Assembly (NCBI RefSeq): GCF_900110105.1
Contig: NZ_FOCL01000009.1
Location: 62,001 to 126,000 of the forward strand
DNA: 64,000 bases
Direction: 5' to 3'
Source: Mucilaginibacter gossypiicola
GTDB taxonomy: Bacteria; Bacteroidota; Bacteroidia; Sphingobacteriales; Sphingobacteriaceae
Every line of letters begins with the position of its first letter. Position 1 is the first letter of the stretch. The position numbers and the translations under genes were made by a program. The notes below the pieces were generated by a model that was not told the origin of the DNA, made no database searches, and saw only the letters and a list, made by a program, of their open reading frames with translations. Below are positions 9,313 through 19,400 of this stretch, one piece after another.

Positions 9313-10038
9313 CTACGCCAACACCTCTTCCAGCACATCTGCCGACTTAATATTGCCGAAGCCTTCTATATGCATGGCATAATATTCCAGCAGCTTTTGT
9401 ACCAGGTAGCGGCGTTCATCATTGCTTAGTTTAAGCTGAAGCATGTCTTCAAAGCCGGTTTGCAGTACTAAAGCAAAATTCCGGGTATGCGGGGGCGAGA
9501 GGTATGAAATGCTTTCGGGCTTGTAACGGGTGAATTGGCCGTTTTTAATGTCGAAATAATCAGCTTCGTCGGCCATGTATCGGTCTGGATAAAATCCGAG
9601 GTAGCGGGTAAGACGAGTTAAAAATACCAGGTGAAAGTTGGCCACGCTTTCGGTTTGATGATCAAGCCATTCAATGGCGCTAAAAATAAAATCGAACAGG
9701 TTTTCATCCGGCGACTGCTGCTTTATGGCTTTATACAGTACCTCATTCAAAAATATAGCTATGCAACTTTTAATAACATCATAAGGAATAGTAAGCAGCA
9801 CCGGCGCATTTTTAAGTTCGGAAATGCGTTGCACACTGCCGGTATTTTTATGATAAACCACCAAATCGAGCAGGTGCAAGGGTTGCAGCATATTCCGGCC
9901 AATCTTAGCCTTGGGCTTTTTAGCACCGTTGACGATATATGATTGTAAACCAAATTTTTCGGTAAAGATCTGGACGATTACGCTGCTTTCGCCGTAATCT
10001 GTAGCACGGAATATAATGCCACGGGTTTTATGCAGCAT
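9313..10038 (-). CDS. recO: DNA repair protein RecO
   Basis: RecO works with RecF and RecR to load RecA on gapped DNA. The N-terminal OB fold (about 1-80) holds the typical TRGIIFRATDYGESSVIV opening and a YIVNGAKKPKAK basic stretch; a helical C-terminal domain follows. The zinc-finger cysteines found in some RecO proteins are absent here. Length 241 aa is normal. Its start overlaps the end of the diacylglycerol-kinase-like gene by 11 bp on the same strand, indicating translational coupling. Confidence 0.9.
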   Translation of the reverse strand: MLHKTRGIIFRATDYGESSVIVQIFTEKFGLQSYIVNGAKKPKAKIGRNMLQPLHLLDLVVYHKNTGSVQRISELKNAPVLLTIPYDVIKSCIAIFLNEVLYKAIKQQSPDENLFDFIFSAIEWLDHQTESVANFHLVFLTRLTRYLGFYPDRYMADEADYFDIKNGQFTRYKPESISYLSPPHTRNFALVLQTGFEDMLQLKLSNDERRYLVQKLLEYYAMHIEGFGNIKSADVLEEVLA

Positions 10039-10399
10039 ACTTTGTTATCAATAATATAATCTTCGGCAAAAAAATTATTACGCCCGTTATCAGCGCAAAT
10101 AAAGCCGCCACAACAACAGCGCCGGCAGCTACATCTTTTACATGCCCGGCTTTCTCGTTGTATGTCGGCGAAACAAGATCGGTTAATGTTTCGAGCGAGG
10201 TGTTAAATAATTCGGCAATAAGTACAATAGCGATACTAACCATGAGCCAAAGCCACTCGGCAGTTGAGATCCTGAACAGGAAACCCAGAATTACGGCTAT
10301 AGTACCGGCCACCAAATGGAACCTGAAATTAGGCTGAGTATGAGCCGCGTATCCTAAACCCTTAAACGCAAAACCAAAACTGCGTATCAACCTTTTCAT
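10028..10399 (-). CDS. diacylglycerol kinase family membrane protein (DgkA/undecaprenol kinase-like)
   Basis: A small integral-membrane lipid kinase with three predicted transmembrane helices (about 30-50, 52-70, 98-120). It carries the family signature AELFNTSLETLTDLV (E..NT..E) and the KDVAAGAVVVAAL block. In non-proteobacteria such proteins often phosphorylate undecaprenol rather than diacylglycerol; the sequence alone does not decide. ATG 10399 is preferred over an upstream TTG. It overlaps recO by 11 bp and is first in the two-gene unit. Confidence 0.88.
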   Translation of the reverse strand: MKRLIRSFGFAFKGLGYAAHTQPNFRFHLVAGTIAVILGFLFRISTAEWLWLMVSIAIVLIAELFNTSLETLTDLVSPTYNEKAGHVKDVAAGAVVVAALFALITGVIIFLPKIILLITKYAA

Positions 10400-10518
10400 G
10401 TTCAAAAATACAAAGTTTAGCTATAAATGCAGATAGGCGCATAAGGAGCTGTGTAAACTGCCCGTTAACTCTTTGTCACATTATCACTATCATTAATAGG
10501 CAGATAACGCATTTTTCG

Positions 10519-10526
10519 TAGTTTTG
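10519..10526 (+). promoter_or_regulatory. candidate -7 box for the MMPL exporter gene
   Basis: TAGTTTTG followed by C matches TAnnTTTG and lies 28 bp before the ATG at 10555. No TTG is present at the ideal -33 spacing, so the call rests on the -7 box alone. Confidence 0.35.
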
Positions 10527-10554
10527 CGCCTCTCTTTTACATATCACGTTAATA

Positions 10555-12894
10555 ATGTTCTGGAAACATATAGCTTCTGCAATCCTTAAAAACAGGCTCA
10601 TAATTTTTATTTGCGTTTTGGCGCTTAGCGCCTTTATGGGCTACGAAGCTTCAAAAGTAAAGATCACTTTCAATGGCGGCAAAGTGCTTCCGGTTACCGA
10701 TTCGGCTTTTATCCGCTACGCCGAGTTTAAGAAAACCTTCGGACAGGATGCTTCGTCGATGGTTATAGGCATTAAATCGCCCAATATTTTTGATAAGGCT
10801 GTTTTTAACGACTGGTACCAGATTGGCGAAGAGTTAAAGAAAATAAAAGGGATCAAAGCAGTAATCTCGGCGGCCAATATCTACAACCTGCAAAAGGATA
10901 CCCTTCAGCATAAGTTTGTATTAAAACCATTGGTTACCGGTGCGCTGCAAACTACAGCGGCTGTTGATAGTGTAAAACAACAGCTTACATCAATGCCTTT
11001 TTATAAGGGACTGATTGTAAGTAACGATGGTCAAAGCACCCTTATGGCAATCACTTTTGATGATAAAATCATCAACACGCCATTCCGCGTACCGATCATC
11101 AAAAAAATCAATGAGCTTGGGCAGGTATTTGAAAACAAACATGATATCAAAGTACACTATTCGGGCTTACCGCTTATCCGTACTGTAGTTGGCGATTTGG
11201 TAGCCCATGAGTTTTCGTTGTTTCTGAGCCTTTCGGTTATTATTACCGCTCTCATCCTATTATTATTTTTCCGTTCGGTATTCCCGGTTATTTTCCCGGT
11301 GCTGATCGTGATATTAGGTGTGATATTCAGTCTGGGCGTGTTGCAGATGATGCACTATGAAATGACCCTGTTAACCGGTATCATCCCACCGCTTATTGTG
11401 GTTATCGGGATCCCGAATTGTGTATTCATCCTCAATAAATATTTTCATGAGTATGGCATCAGCGGCAATAAAATGGTAGCTTTGGAAGTAGCTGTTGAGC
11501 GTGCAGGTATCACCACTTTTATAGCCAACGTTACTACTGCCATAGGTTTTGGCGTGTTATGCTTTACTAATAGCGAACTGCTTACCCAGTTTGGTTTGAT
11601 AGCTTCAATTGGCATTATGGGCACTTTTGCTTTAAGCCTTATTTTAGTTCCCATCATTTTCAGTTTCCTTCCTGCTCCGAAAGCCAGCCAAACCGGTATT
11701 AAAGACAGCAAACTAATGGACGGCCTGCTGGCCACTTTAGATAAACTGGTGCATACCAAACGCAAAGTAATTTATTTAACCACCACCATATTGGTCATCA
11801 TTGCCATTGCGGGCATGGTCAGAATTAATATTAATGGTTACGTGGTTGATGATTTGCCTCAAAGCAACAACACCCTGCACGATCTTAAATTTTTCGAATC
11901 GAATTTTAACGGGGTGCTTCCTTTAGAGGTTAGTATCGATACCAAACGCAAAAACGGGGTGATGAATTTAGCCACCATCCGCAAGGTAGAGAAACTGGAA
12001 AAACTCATCTCTTCCTACCCTGAATTTAGTCGTTCGGTATCATTGATCCAGGTGCTAAAGTTCAGCACACAGGCGTTCTATGGTGGGAACCCGGAGTATT
12101 ACCGCTTGCCAGACGGATTGGAGCAAAACTTTATCCTCAACTATGCCGGAAACTCGGGTAAAGGGACAAGCGGTTTGCTGAAAACCTATCTTGACAGTAC
12201 ACATCGTGTAACCCGCGTTACTTTTGAAATGGTTGATGCGGGTTCAAAAAAAATGAATACTGTACTGGCTGAATTGCAGCCACGTATTGATTCAATTTTT
12301 AACCCAAAGAAATTTCATGTTGAGCTAACAGGATCGAGCATCATATTTATAAAAGGCACAAACTACCTGTTGAAAAATCTATACGAAAGCCTGGCCTGGG
12401 CTATTGTGCTTATTGCAGGTGTAATGTGGATCCTTTTCCGCGGCATAAAAATGATTGCCATATCGCTGGTACCCAATATTATTCCACTTGTAATAACTGC
12501 AGGCATTATGGGTTTTTTCGGCATCCCGCTTAAACCATCAACCATATTGATTTTCAGCATCGCAATGGGGATCTCGTCCGATCAAACCATTTATTTCATT
12601 ACCCGCTACCGCCACGAGTTACGTTACAGCAAAAAAAGCATCTCGCAAATAGTTTCAGACACCATCCGCGAAACCGGGGTGAGCATGATTTTCATTGCCT
12701 CCGTTTTGTTTTTTGGTTTTGGCATCTTCGCGATATCAAAATTTGGAGGCAGCGTTGCCCTGGGCGTATTGCTATCTATTACCCTATTAGTTGCGATGAT
12801 CAGTAACCTGACATTACTACCCGCGTTTTTACTTTCGCTTGAAGGTGGCGTTGACCGGGACAAGATCAAAGGCCCGGATATTGATGAAGCTTAA
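10555..12894 (+). CDS. RND superfamily exporter, MMPL type
   Basis: A 779-aa inner-membrane protein with the duplicated RND layout: a first helix (about 13-30), a periplasmic loop (about 35-215), five or six helices (about 218-375), a helix near 405-425, a second periplasmic loop (about 430-610) and a second block of helices (about 615-765). Each helical block holds an SSD-like Gly/Thr-rich segment, for example TTAIGFGVLCFTN and MGISSDQTIYF. Proteins of this group export lipids or other hydrophobic molecules; the substrate here is not predictable. It is monocistronic and converges on the next gene with a 10-bp gap. Confidence 0.87.
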   Translation: MFWKHIASAILKNRLIIFICVLALSAFMGYEASKVKITFNGGKVLPVTDSAFIRYAEFKKTFGQDASSMVIGIKSPNIFDKAVFNDWYQIGEELKKIKGIKAVISAANIYNLQKDTLQHKFVLKPLVTGALQTTAAVDSVKQQLTSMPFYKGLIVSNDGQSTLMAITFDDKIINTPFRVPIIKKINELGQVFENKHDIKVHYSGLPLIRTVVGDLVAHEFSLFLSLSVIITALILLLFFRSVFPVIFPVLIVILGVIFSLGVLQMMHYEMTLLTGIIPPLIVVIGIPNCVFILNKYFHEYGISGNKMVALEVAVERAGITTFIANVTTAIGFGVLCFTNSELLTQFGLIASIGIMGTFALSLILVPIIFSFLPAPKASQTGIKDSKLMDGLLATLDKLVHTKRKVIYLTTTILVIIAIAGMVRININGYVVDDLPQSNNTLHDLKFFESNFNGVLPLEVSIDTKRKNGVMNLATIRKVEKLEKLISSYPEFSRSVSLIQVLKFSTQAFYGGNPEYYRLPDGLEQNFILNYAGNSGKGTSGLLKTYLDSTHRVTRVTFEMVDAGSKKMNTVLAELQPRIDSIFNPKKFHVELTGSSIIFIKGTNYLLKNLYESLAWAIVLIAGVMWILFRGIKMIAISLVPNIIPLVITAGIMGFFGIPLKPSTILIFSIAMGISSDQTIYFITRYRHELRYSKKSISQIVSDTIRETGVSMIFIASVLFFGFGIFAISKFGGSVALGVLLSITLLVAMISNLTLLPAFLLSLEGGVDRDKIKGPDIDEA

Positions 12895-12904
12895 GCCAGA
12901 GCTT

Positions 12905-15778
12905 TCATGGATTGGTATTAGCTGCTACTTTTATTTTACCATAAGTATAACCAACGCTGCCATCCATATTTGTGCCTTCTAAAATATAGGTATAGGTTGA
13001 TGGCTTATCGGCGGTATAAAATGATATGGTTGCCTTTCCATCTGTACCGGTATTTATATTCGGCTCCCAATGTATGGTTGAGCGCAAATCCGGAGTTTGC
13101 TTATTGGTATCATTAGGCAAATAACGAGGGCGATAAAACCGGGAGGGAACGCTTAATGCCAAAGGTTTATATAAATAAGCCCCGGGTGTATGCGCTATCG
13201 CCGGCCCTTTACCACTACGTGTGGTGATCTCAACAAAAGCTATCTGAGATGGATTTAAAGAATGCTTCCAGTCCTCAAGAACATATCTCCAGAAATACTC
13301 CCAGCTATATTTGCTCGACTTATTAACCTCAATCCCCTTAACATCTTCAGCGCTATTTGATTCAAGATAGTTTTTAATATCATTTCCATTCGGCTCATTA
13401 AGTGACATTATCTTAATAATACTACCAAAGGAGATCCCGTCGACTATTAACATCATGGGTTTGTTATCTATCAAATACCACGGAATGGTAGGTAATGGAG
13501 GCTCAAGGACAAATTGCGATATCGCGTTAACTTCAGCAATTGATTTATCCTGCAAAGCAAACCTTAAGTTATACTGCTTGGTTAAAGTCCCCCATCTCAG
13601 GTTTGGAACATGTTCTTCTAAAAAATTCAGCAGGCTCTTTCTCCCCGCTTTCACCATGTCGGCTTCATCAAAAGCCAAATCAGCATTACCTGCGCCGTTT
13701 AAATTTTGCGAGCCTTTAACTATTTTTTTTGCTGTAATTTTTACCTCTTTCAAAGCCTTAGTGTTAGCAGGCAGGTTGTCGGCCAGGTTTTGCCGCATCA
13801 GGTTATTTTTTAAACTATTGAACAAGGTAGTGTCATTGCTTACATACCAGGGCATTGGTGTGGGGCCGGCAGATGCCAGCAGTACAGGCGGCGGCGCATC
13901 GTCCATGACAATACCAACATTAAAATTTTTAGCGGTTTTAATAAAATAAGCCGGGGTATCTGCAAACGGAAGATTACGAAACGCAAACCTGCCATTTTTA
14001 TCGGTAAGCATATCAGTTACAACTATTGGCGATTTTGAAAACAGTTGCACTTTAGTTTGTTTAACAGGTTTGTTAAAAACATTAATTACACGGCCTTTGA
14101 CCGCCATCTCGGTTTCGGCAGCGTAACCAGGGTTGTCCTTGCCATCGGGCCAGTTGTAACTTACCCAGCCCTGTGTAAGCAACAGGTTATCAAGTGCCTC
14201 TTTGGCTTGTGAGTTATTGGCGGCAAGGTAATAGTTGGGTTGCTCCACAGAGCCTTTCAATTCGGATGTAAGCAGCATGTGGGTAATAATATTCTCGCTG
14301 TTCAGGCTATCCTGATGTACCTGCGCGTCATCGGTAACCGCTATCGAAAAATTGCCTGCGAGCGGATTGCCGAGGGCATCTTTCGCGTTAATGTGCAATG
14401 CTATACTATCGCGCGGGTTATAAGCCATTTTATCTGCATTAATGTTTAAATGCAGGTTGTCATGCCTGTTAATGAAAATCAACCGCTCGTTTAAAGGCTT
14501 ACTGTTTTTATCAAGCAGCAAAAAATGGGTAATACCGGAGGGGAAAAGCTTTTTGTTGATTTTTTGACTGATGGACTCGCCGTTTTTAAAATCAACCATT
14601 GCCCCATAACAAATAATTTCGCGGGCTTTACCTATCAGAAAATAGCTTTCGCCCGAGCGGGCAATTTTATCAGTAGCGGAAAGCAGCACTTTTACCGAAT
14701 CTTCATTAGTGGGATTGATCACATTCAGAACGATCCCTTCATTTTTAACATCTGGCAATGGAAATTCACGGATTGCGCCACCGGGCAGGGTTACTTTAGC
14801 TGTATAGTTTTCGCCCGTATTAACAACCGGCAGGTTAAAACTTCCCATGCCTAAATGCTGCGTTGAAAAATTAGCTATTACCTGTTTTTCGTGATCAAGT
14901 ATCAGGCCCGAAACGTTGATGCCTTTGCCATCCAACCCTATGGCCTTAAACCCAACGTGTGCAGGTAATCCGGCTACGAGCTCACCTCCCTCGGGCATAA
15001 ACTGAATATCGGCATCCAGGGGACGGTTAAAGTTTAGCGGGATATTTACACGGTTACCTGCACCATCGCCGGCAATAATGCGTATATCTCCCGACTTGGC
15101 CGGCAAGTTAAAGGCGATATCTATTATTCCCTTTTCGTCGGTTTGCAGGCTTTGCCTGTACAAACGCCTTTTTGCTTTCATTACCGACAATTGTACAGGC
15201 TTATCGGCCATAATTGTTTTGTACGCGTCACTAAGCATCAGTTTAACGTGGGCCTGTTCCTTACCATTGGTTATTACGCTTGAGCAAGTGTAGTTTGCCA
15301 GCCAGTTGCTGCCTGCATCATCGACAATGGTAAATTTTTTACGAAAAAAACAATCCCGGTTAAAATTCTGCAGCCATTGGGTATAGGCAATAAGTGTGTA
15401 AGTACCTGCCGGTAAATCCTTAAGGCTGATGTTACCCCAACTGAGCCCGTTTTCAACAGGCAGGCGTTGTCTTTTTACCACTACATTGCTATCAGTAACA
15501 ATGCTCACATACATGATACCGCTTTTGGCCGATAGGTTGAGTGTAGGTGCATTAAAAAGATAAGCCTTAAACCACAAGGTGTCTCCGGAAGTATAAACGT
15601 TTTTATCCAGTTGAAGGTAGATCTTCTCGGCCGGGTTTTGACGCGTGACACTATCCAGCATCGATTTCATTTCAATTAAGCGTAAAGCAGGAACTTTTTC
15701 CTGCGCATAGCACTGCATACTCATAAACGAAACTATTGCAAAAAAGATCGCGCAGGTATGTGCAAAACGTGCACGCAT
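12905..15778 (-). CDS. large secreted MG2-domain protein with carboxypeptidase-regulatory and TonB-plug-like regions
   Basis: About 957 aa from ATG 15778; an in-frame ATG at 15823 would bury the signal peptide behind 15 extra residues, so I prefer the later start. The signal peptide ends near MQCYAQ. An alpha-2-macroglobulin MG2-like domain follows, with KIYLQLDKNVYTSGD, then further beta-rich repeats. Around residues 560-620 there is a CarboxypepD_reg-like domain (VKGRVINVFNKPVK). Around 680-780 a segment resembles the plug of TonB-dependent receptors (FDEADMVKAGRKSLLNFLEE), but no beta-barrel follows. Such proteins are common in Bacteroidota, presumably at the outer membrane or in the periplasm; the function is not established. 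Confidence 0.8.
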   Translation of the reverse strand: MRARFAHTCAIFFAIVSFMSMQCYAQEKVPALRLIEMKSMLDSVTRQNPAEKIYLQLDKNVYTSGDTLWFKAYLFNAPTLNLSAKSGIMYVSIVTDSNVVVKRQRLPVENGLSWGNISLKDLPAGTYTLIAYTQWLQNFNRDCFFRKKFTIVDDAGSNWLANYTCSSVITNGKEQAHVKLMLSDAYKTIMADKPVQLSVMKAKRRLYRQSLQTDEKGIIDIAFNLPAKSGDIRIIAGDGAGNRVNIPLNFNRPLDADIQFMPEGGELVAGLPAHVGFKAIGLDGKGINVSGLILDHEKQVIANFSTQHLGMGSFNLPVVNTGENYTAKVTLPGGAIREFPLPDVKNEGIVLNVINPTNEDSVKVLLSATDKIARSGESYFLIGKAREIICYGAMVDFKNGESISQKINKKLFPSGITHFLLLDKNSKPLNERLIFINRHDNLHLNINADKMAYNPRDSIALHINAKDALGNPLAGNFSIAVTDDAQVHQDSLNSENIITHMLLTSELKGSVEQPNYYLAANNSQAKEALDNLLLTQGWVSYNWPDGKDNPGYAAETEMAVKGRVINVFNKPVKQTKVQLFSKSPIVVTDMLTDKNGRFAFRNLPFADTPAYFIKTAKNFNVGIVMDDAPPPVLLASAGPTPMPWYVSNDTTLFNSLKNNLMRQNLADNLPANTKALKEVKITAKKIVKGSQNLNGAGNADLAFDEADMVKAGRKSLLNFLEEHVPNLRWGTLTKQYNLRFALQDKSIAEVNAISQFVLEPPLPTIPWYLIDNKPMMLIVDGISFGSIIKIMSLNEPNGNDIKNYLESNSAEDVKGIEVNKSSKYSWEYFWRYVLEDWKHSLNPSQIAFVEITTRSGKGPAIAHTPGAYLYKPLALSVPSRFYRPRYLPNDTNKQTPDLRSTIHWEPNINTGTDGKATISFYTADKPSTYTYILEGTNMDGSVGYTYGKIKVAANTNP

Positions 15779-15904
15779 GATGGCAAAACCAAATACCCGA
15801 ATGGTAAGGCTGCTGTTTTTCAATTTGGATATATTTAGGTTTATAATTGGGTGATATAAAGTTAATTATTATTCACAACAAATAAAAGGTTGTATATTTA
15901 TATT

Positions 15905-16390
15905 ATGCCGAAAGAAGAAGTTGCCGATCTGCTTTTCTTTTTGAGAATGTTTCCTTCCGAAGTGAGGGAACGGGCCTTATGGCTACGCGATTTTGTGTGG
16001 GACTTGTACCCGCAGGCCAATGAGCTTATTTATGATAATTATAATGCCCTGGCTGTAGGCTGGTCCCCTACCGAAAAAATGAGCCACATATTTTGCTCCT
16101 TCGCCATATACCGCGGTATTAATTACAATACGCATTTCGGTTTTTACTGGGGGTCGGAACTTTCCGATCCGCAGAAACTCCTTATTGGTGAAGGCAGGCA
16201 ATACCGCTATTTACTGGTGAATGATGTTGAAGCATTTCCGCAGCAGGAAATAAAAAAGTTGGTTGATGAGGCCTGGCAAAACTCGCTGGCAAAAGTCAAA
16301 GAGCCCAAACAAATAACACAAGGGAAAACCATTGTAAAAATGGTATCTGACAATAAGCGGGAAAAGAAACTTAAAGCTCCTAAAAACTAA
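15905..16390 (+). CDS. DUF1801-like hypothetical protein
   Basis: A soluble protein of about 161 aa starting MPKEEVADLL; a TTG at 15890 would add five residues but ATG 15905 is preferred. The pattern of two helices, then YDNYNALAVGW and an aromatic-rich HIFCSFAIYRGINYNTHFGF core, resembles DUF1801 proteins. The C-terminus is a Lys-rich tail (KREKKLKAPKN), perhaps nucleic-acid binding. No partner gene is adjacent on the same strand except the kinase 75 bp downstream. Confidence 0.65.
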   Translation: MPKEEVADLLFFLRMFPSEVRERALWLRDFVWDLYPQANELIYDNYNALAVGWSPTEKMSHIFCSFAIYRGINYNTHFGFYWGSELSDPQKLLIGEGRQYRYLLVNDVEAFPQQEIKKLVDEAWQNSLAKVKEPKQITQGKTIVKMVSDNKREKKLKAPKN

Positions 16391-16465
16391 GCCCAAGGCG
16401 CATAAACCCCTCATTTTATTTTACAGGATAAAATATTTACTTTAAGCCTGTAAACTTATACCTTA

Positions 16466-19400
16466 ATGAAAAAGATCACATTGCTGATTTTATGCTGCTG
16501 CTTAAGTCTTTATGCCGGTGCACAATCAGCTCGTTTATATTTCGACAGGCTTGATATTAAAAAAGGGCTCCCTGAATCAAACGTGGGCTCTATTATTGAA
16601 GACAGCCAGGGATATATGTGGTTCTCTACACAAAACGGCTTAGTACGTTATGACGGTTACCACTACAAGGTATACAAACTTGGCTCACCAAAACTGAACA
16701 AGCAGGTATCAACGCTGGTGTTTGATATACTTGAAGACCATAACAAAACCTTATGGGTAACCACCCTTGCCAACGGAATTTTCAGATATAACCGTACAAC
16801 TGATTCTTTTACGCAATACTCCTACCCTGCAAGTATAACCTACGGGCAGCTGATCATGGGAGTTATTGACAAGGCCGGTAATTTATGGGGCCGTTTTGAG
16901 TCGGAGATCAATGGTCAAAACATTATGAAGTTTGAACCCAGTACCGGGCAATATCAACTTTTCGGAAACCGGCAAAAGGGCATTCATCATATAGGAGCAA
17001 CAGTTTATTACAACCCTGTTAAAACTGCCGATGGCAATATCTGGTTTGGCTCAAACAATGGCATATACCGTTACAATGGTGCAGGCAAAGGCTTTAGTGC
17101 GTATTTAACCTCTAATGATACCGCTAAAATGCGGGCTGCAAACCCCATTTATGAAGCCAAATCTGAGCCAGGTGTACTCTACATGAATACATTTCATGGT
17201 CGTGATGAAGCCCTGAAATTTGCCCGGTACAACATTAGAACCGGTACGCTTAAAGAATATGGCCAGGCTAATGCAAAAGATAGCCTGTTGAGCGCAGGTA
17301 TTTATAGTTTTTATGAAGACAAAAGCAAACGTTTATGGATAGGTACTAATAAAGGTCTTTCAAAATTTGACAGGCAAACCCGCACATTCAGCAATTACGC
17401 GCCGGTTGACACCATAAGTGCAGTTAACAAAAACTTATTTATCAGTTTCAGGGAAACGCAGGATGGAAAACTCTGGATCTCGTCATCGGCCGGTTTGGTT
17501 TATTTTGATCCCCTGACATCTGCATTTAAGCGTTACCTCACCGATCCGGATGATCCTGGCGCCATACCGAGCCTGGGCATAGGCGGCAAAACAGTTGACC
17601 ATACCAATACACTTTGGGTTGGTTTTGGAAATGCGGGTGTAGCCCGTGTAAACAAACTAAAAAGCGCTTTTACCATATTTAAAGGCAGCCCTGCAAAAAC
17701 CGGCACTTATCCCGGCAAGCTTGTAGCTATTAAAACATGGCCCAATGGCGATGCCTGGTTAACCACGCGGCAGGGGATATATAAAGGCAACATCATCACC
17801 AACCAATACCAAAAGGTATATAATGTAAGCCCTAACGAAGGTTATTTTCCGGGTTTTTGCTACGGACAAAACAATACATTATATGTAGCAACTGAAAGTG
17901 GGCTGCTGGTGTACAATACCATCACCGGAAAAAAAGAAAAATACAGCAGCATTCCCGGCGATACTACTTCCCTTAGCAGCAACTTTATACACACGCTGTT
18001 CCAGGACCATACCGGGATCTTATGGATAGCTGTAGATGTCAATGCCGGTATCTGCTCTTTTAATCCCGTAACCAAAAAGTTTACCCGCTACCCGCACCGG
18101 GACAGTTACGAAAAAATCACCTCAAAAAACAAATACGCGCTTGATGACAACCGTGCTATTACCTTTTATGAAGATCATGAAAACAACCTTTGGATAGGTA
18201 CCAACTTCGGTGGCCTTAATCGTTTCGACCGTAAAACGGGGCGCTTTATATCCTATTTTAATAATGACACCCGAAACGCTGTTTGTGTAGATAACATTTT
18301 TGAAGACAAAACCGGCAGACTTTGGGTAGGCACTTACCTTGACGGCATATTTGAGTTTGACCGTAAAAAGGAAGCTTATGTAAGGCATTTTAATGAAGAT
18401 TCCGGCTTGATATTTAACTCGGTAATGGGCATTAATGAGGACAACGAAGGCCGCCTGTGGGTTATAACCGAGCGGGGCTTTACACGGATAGATACCCGCA
18501 CCATGAAGCTTAAAAATTTCTTCATGGACGATATTTTACCCGGGAAGGATATTTTCAGGGGAATTGATAACGTTAACAAGCTTACAGATGGCCGGATGGC
18601 TTTCCCATTAAACAATGGCATTGCCGTTTTTAACCCCGAAGATTTGAATGACAGCCCCTATCTGCCCATTGTACATATTGAAGATGTTATCTATAGTAAT
18701 CCTTCGGCAAGTGAAAAGGCATTTAACAAAACTTTAGCATATGGCCACAAAACGCTCGAAATACCCTACGATCAAAACCGGGTGCAGATCGACTATATTG
18801 GTCTGCAATATGATAATCCGGAACAAAATGTGTATGCCTACAAACTGGAAGGCTATGACAAAAACTGGGTGAACGCGGGGACTGATCGGTGGGTGACCTA
18901 TAATAACCTTTCGGCCGGCACATATGTATTTCGCGTAAAAGCGGCAAACAGCTCGGGTAAATGGAACAACACCGGCGACAGTATCACCATCATTATCGCT
19001 ACAGCCTGGTATTTGCGCTGGTGGGCATGGTTAATATATGTAATATTGTTCGCTTCGGCGGTTTACGCTTTTATTGCCTATCGATCACGGCATCTTAAAC
19101 GTGAAAACCAGTTGCTTGAAGAAAAGGTTCAACAACGCACCAACGATTTGAGCCTGGCCAATAAAGAGCTGAGCGAACAACAGGAGGAGATCACCACCCA
19201 ACGTGATCGGCTGGCCGAGGCTGTCGATAACCTCAAAACCACCCAACAACAACTGATCCAGGCCGAAAAACTGGCTTCATTAGGTGAGCTTACCGCCGGA
19301 ATTGCGCACGAGATTCAAAACCCGCTTAATTTTGTAAACAATTTTTCGGAGGTAAGCATTGAGCTGATAGATGAAATGGAGACGGAGCTAACCAATGGCG

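Noticed and set aside
13455..13949. A 164-codon plus-strand frame
   Set aside because: Antisense of the large MG2-domain gene, whose reading frame is continuous and has domain-level support.
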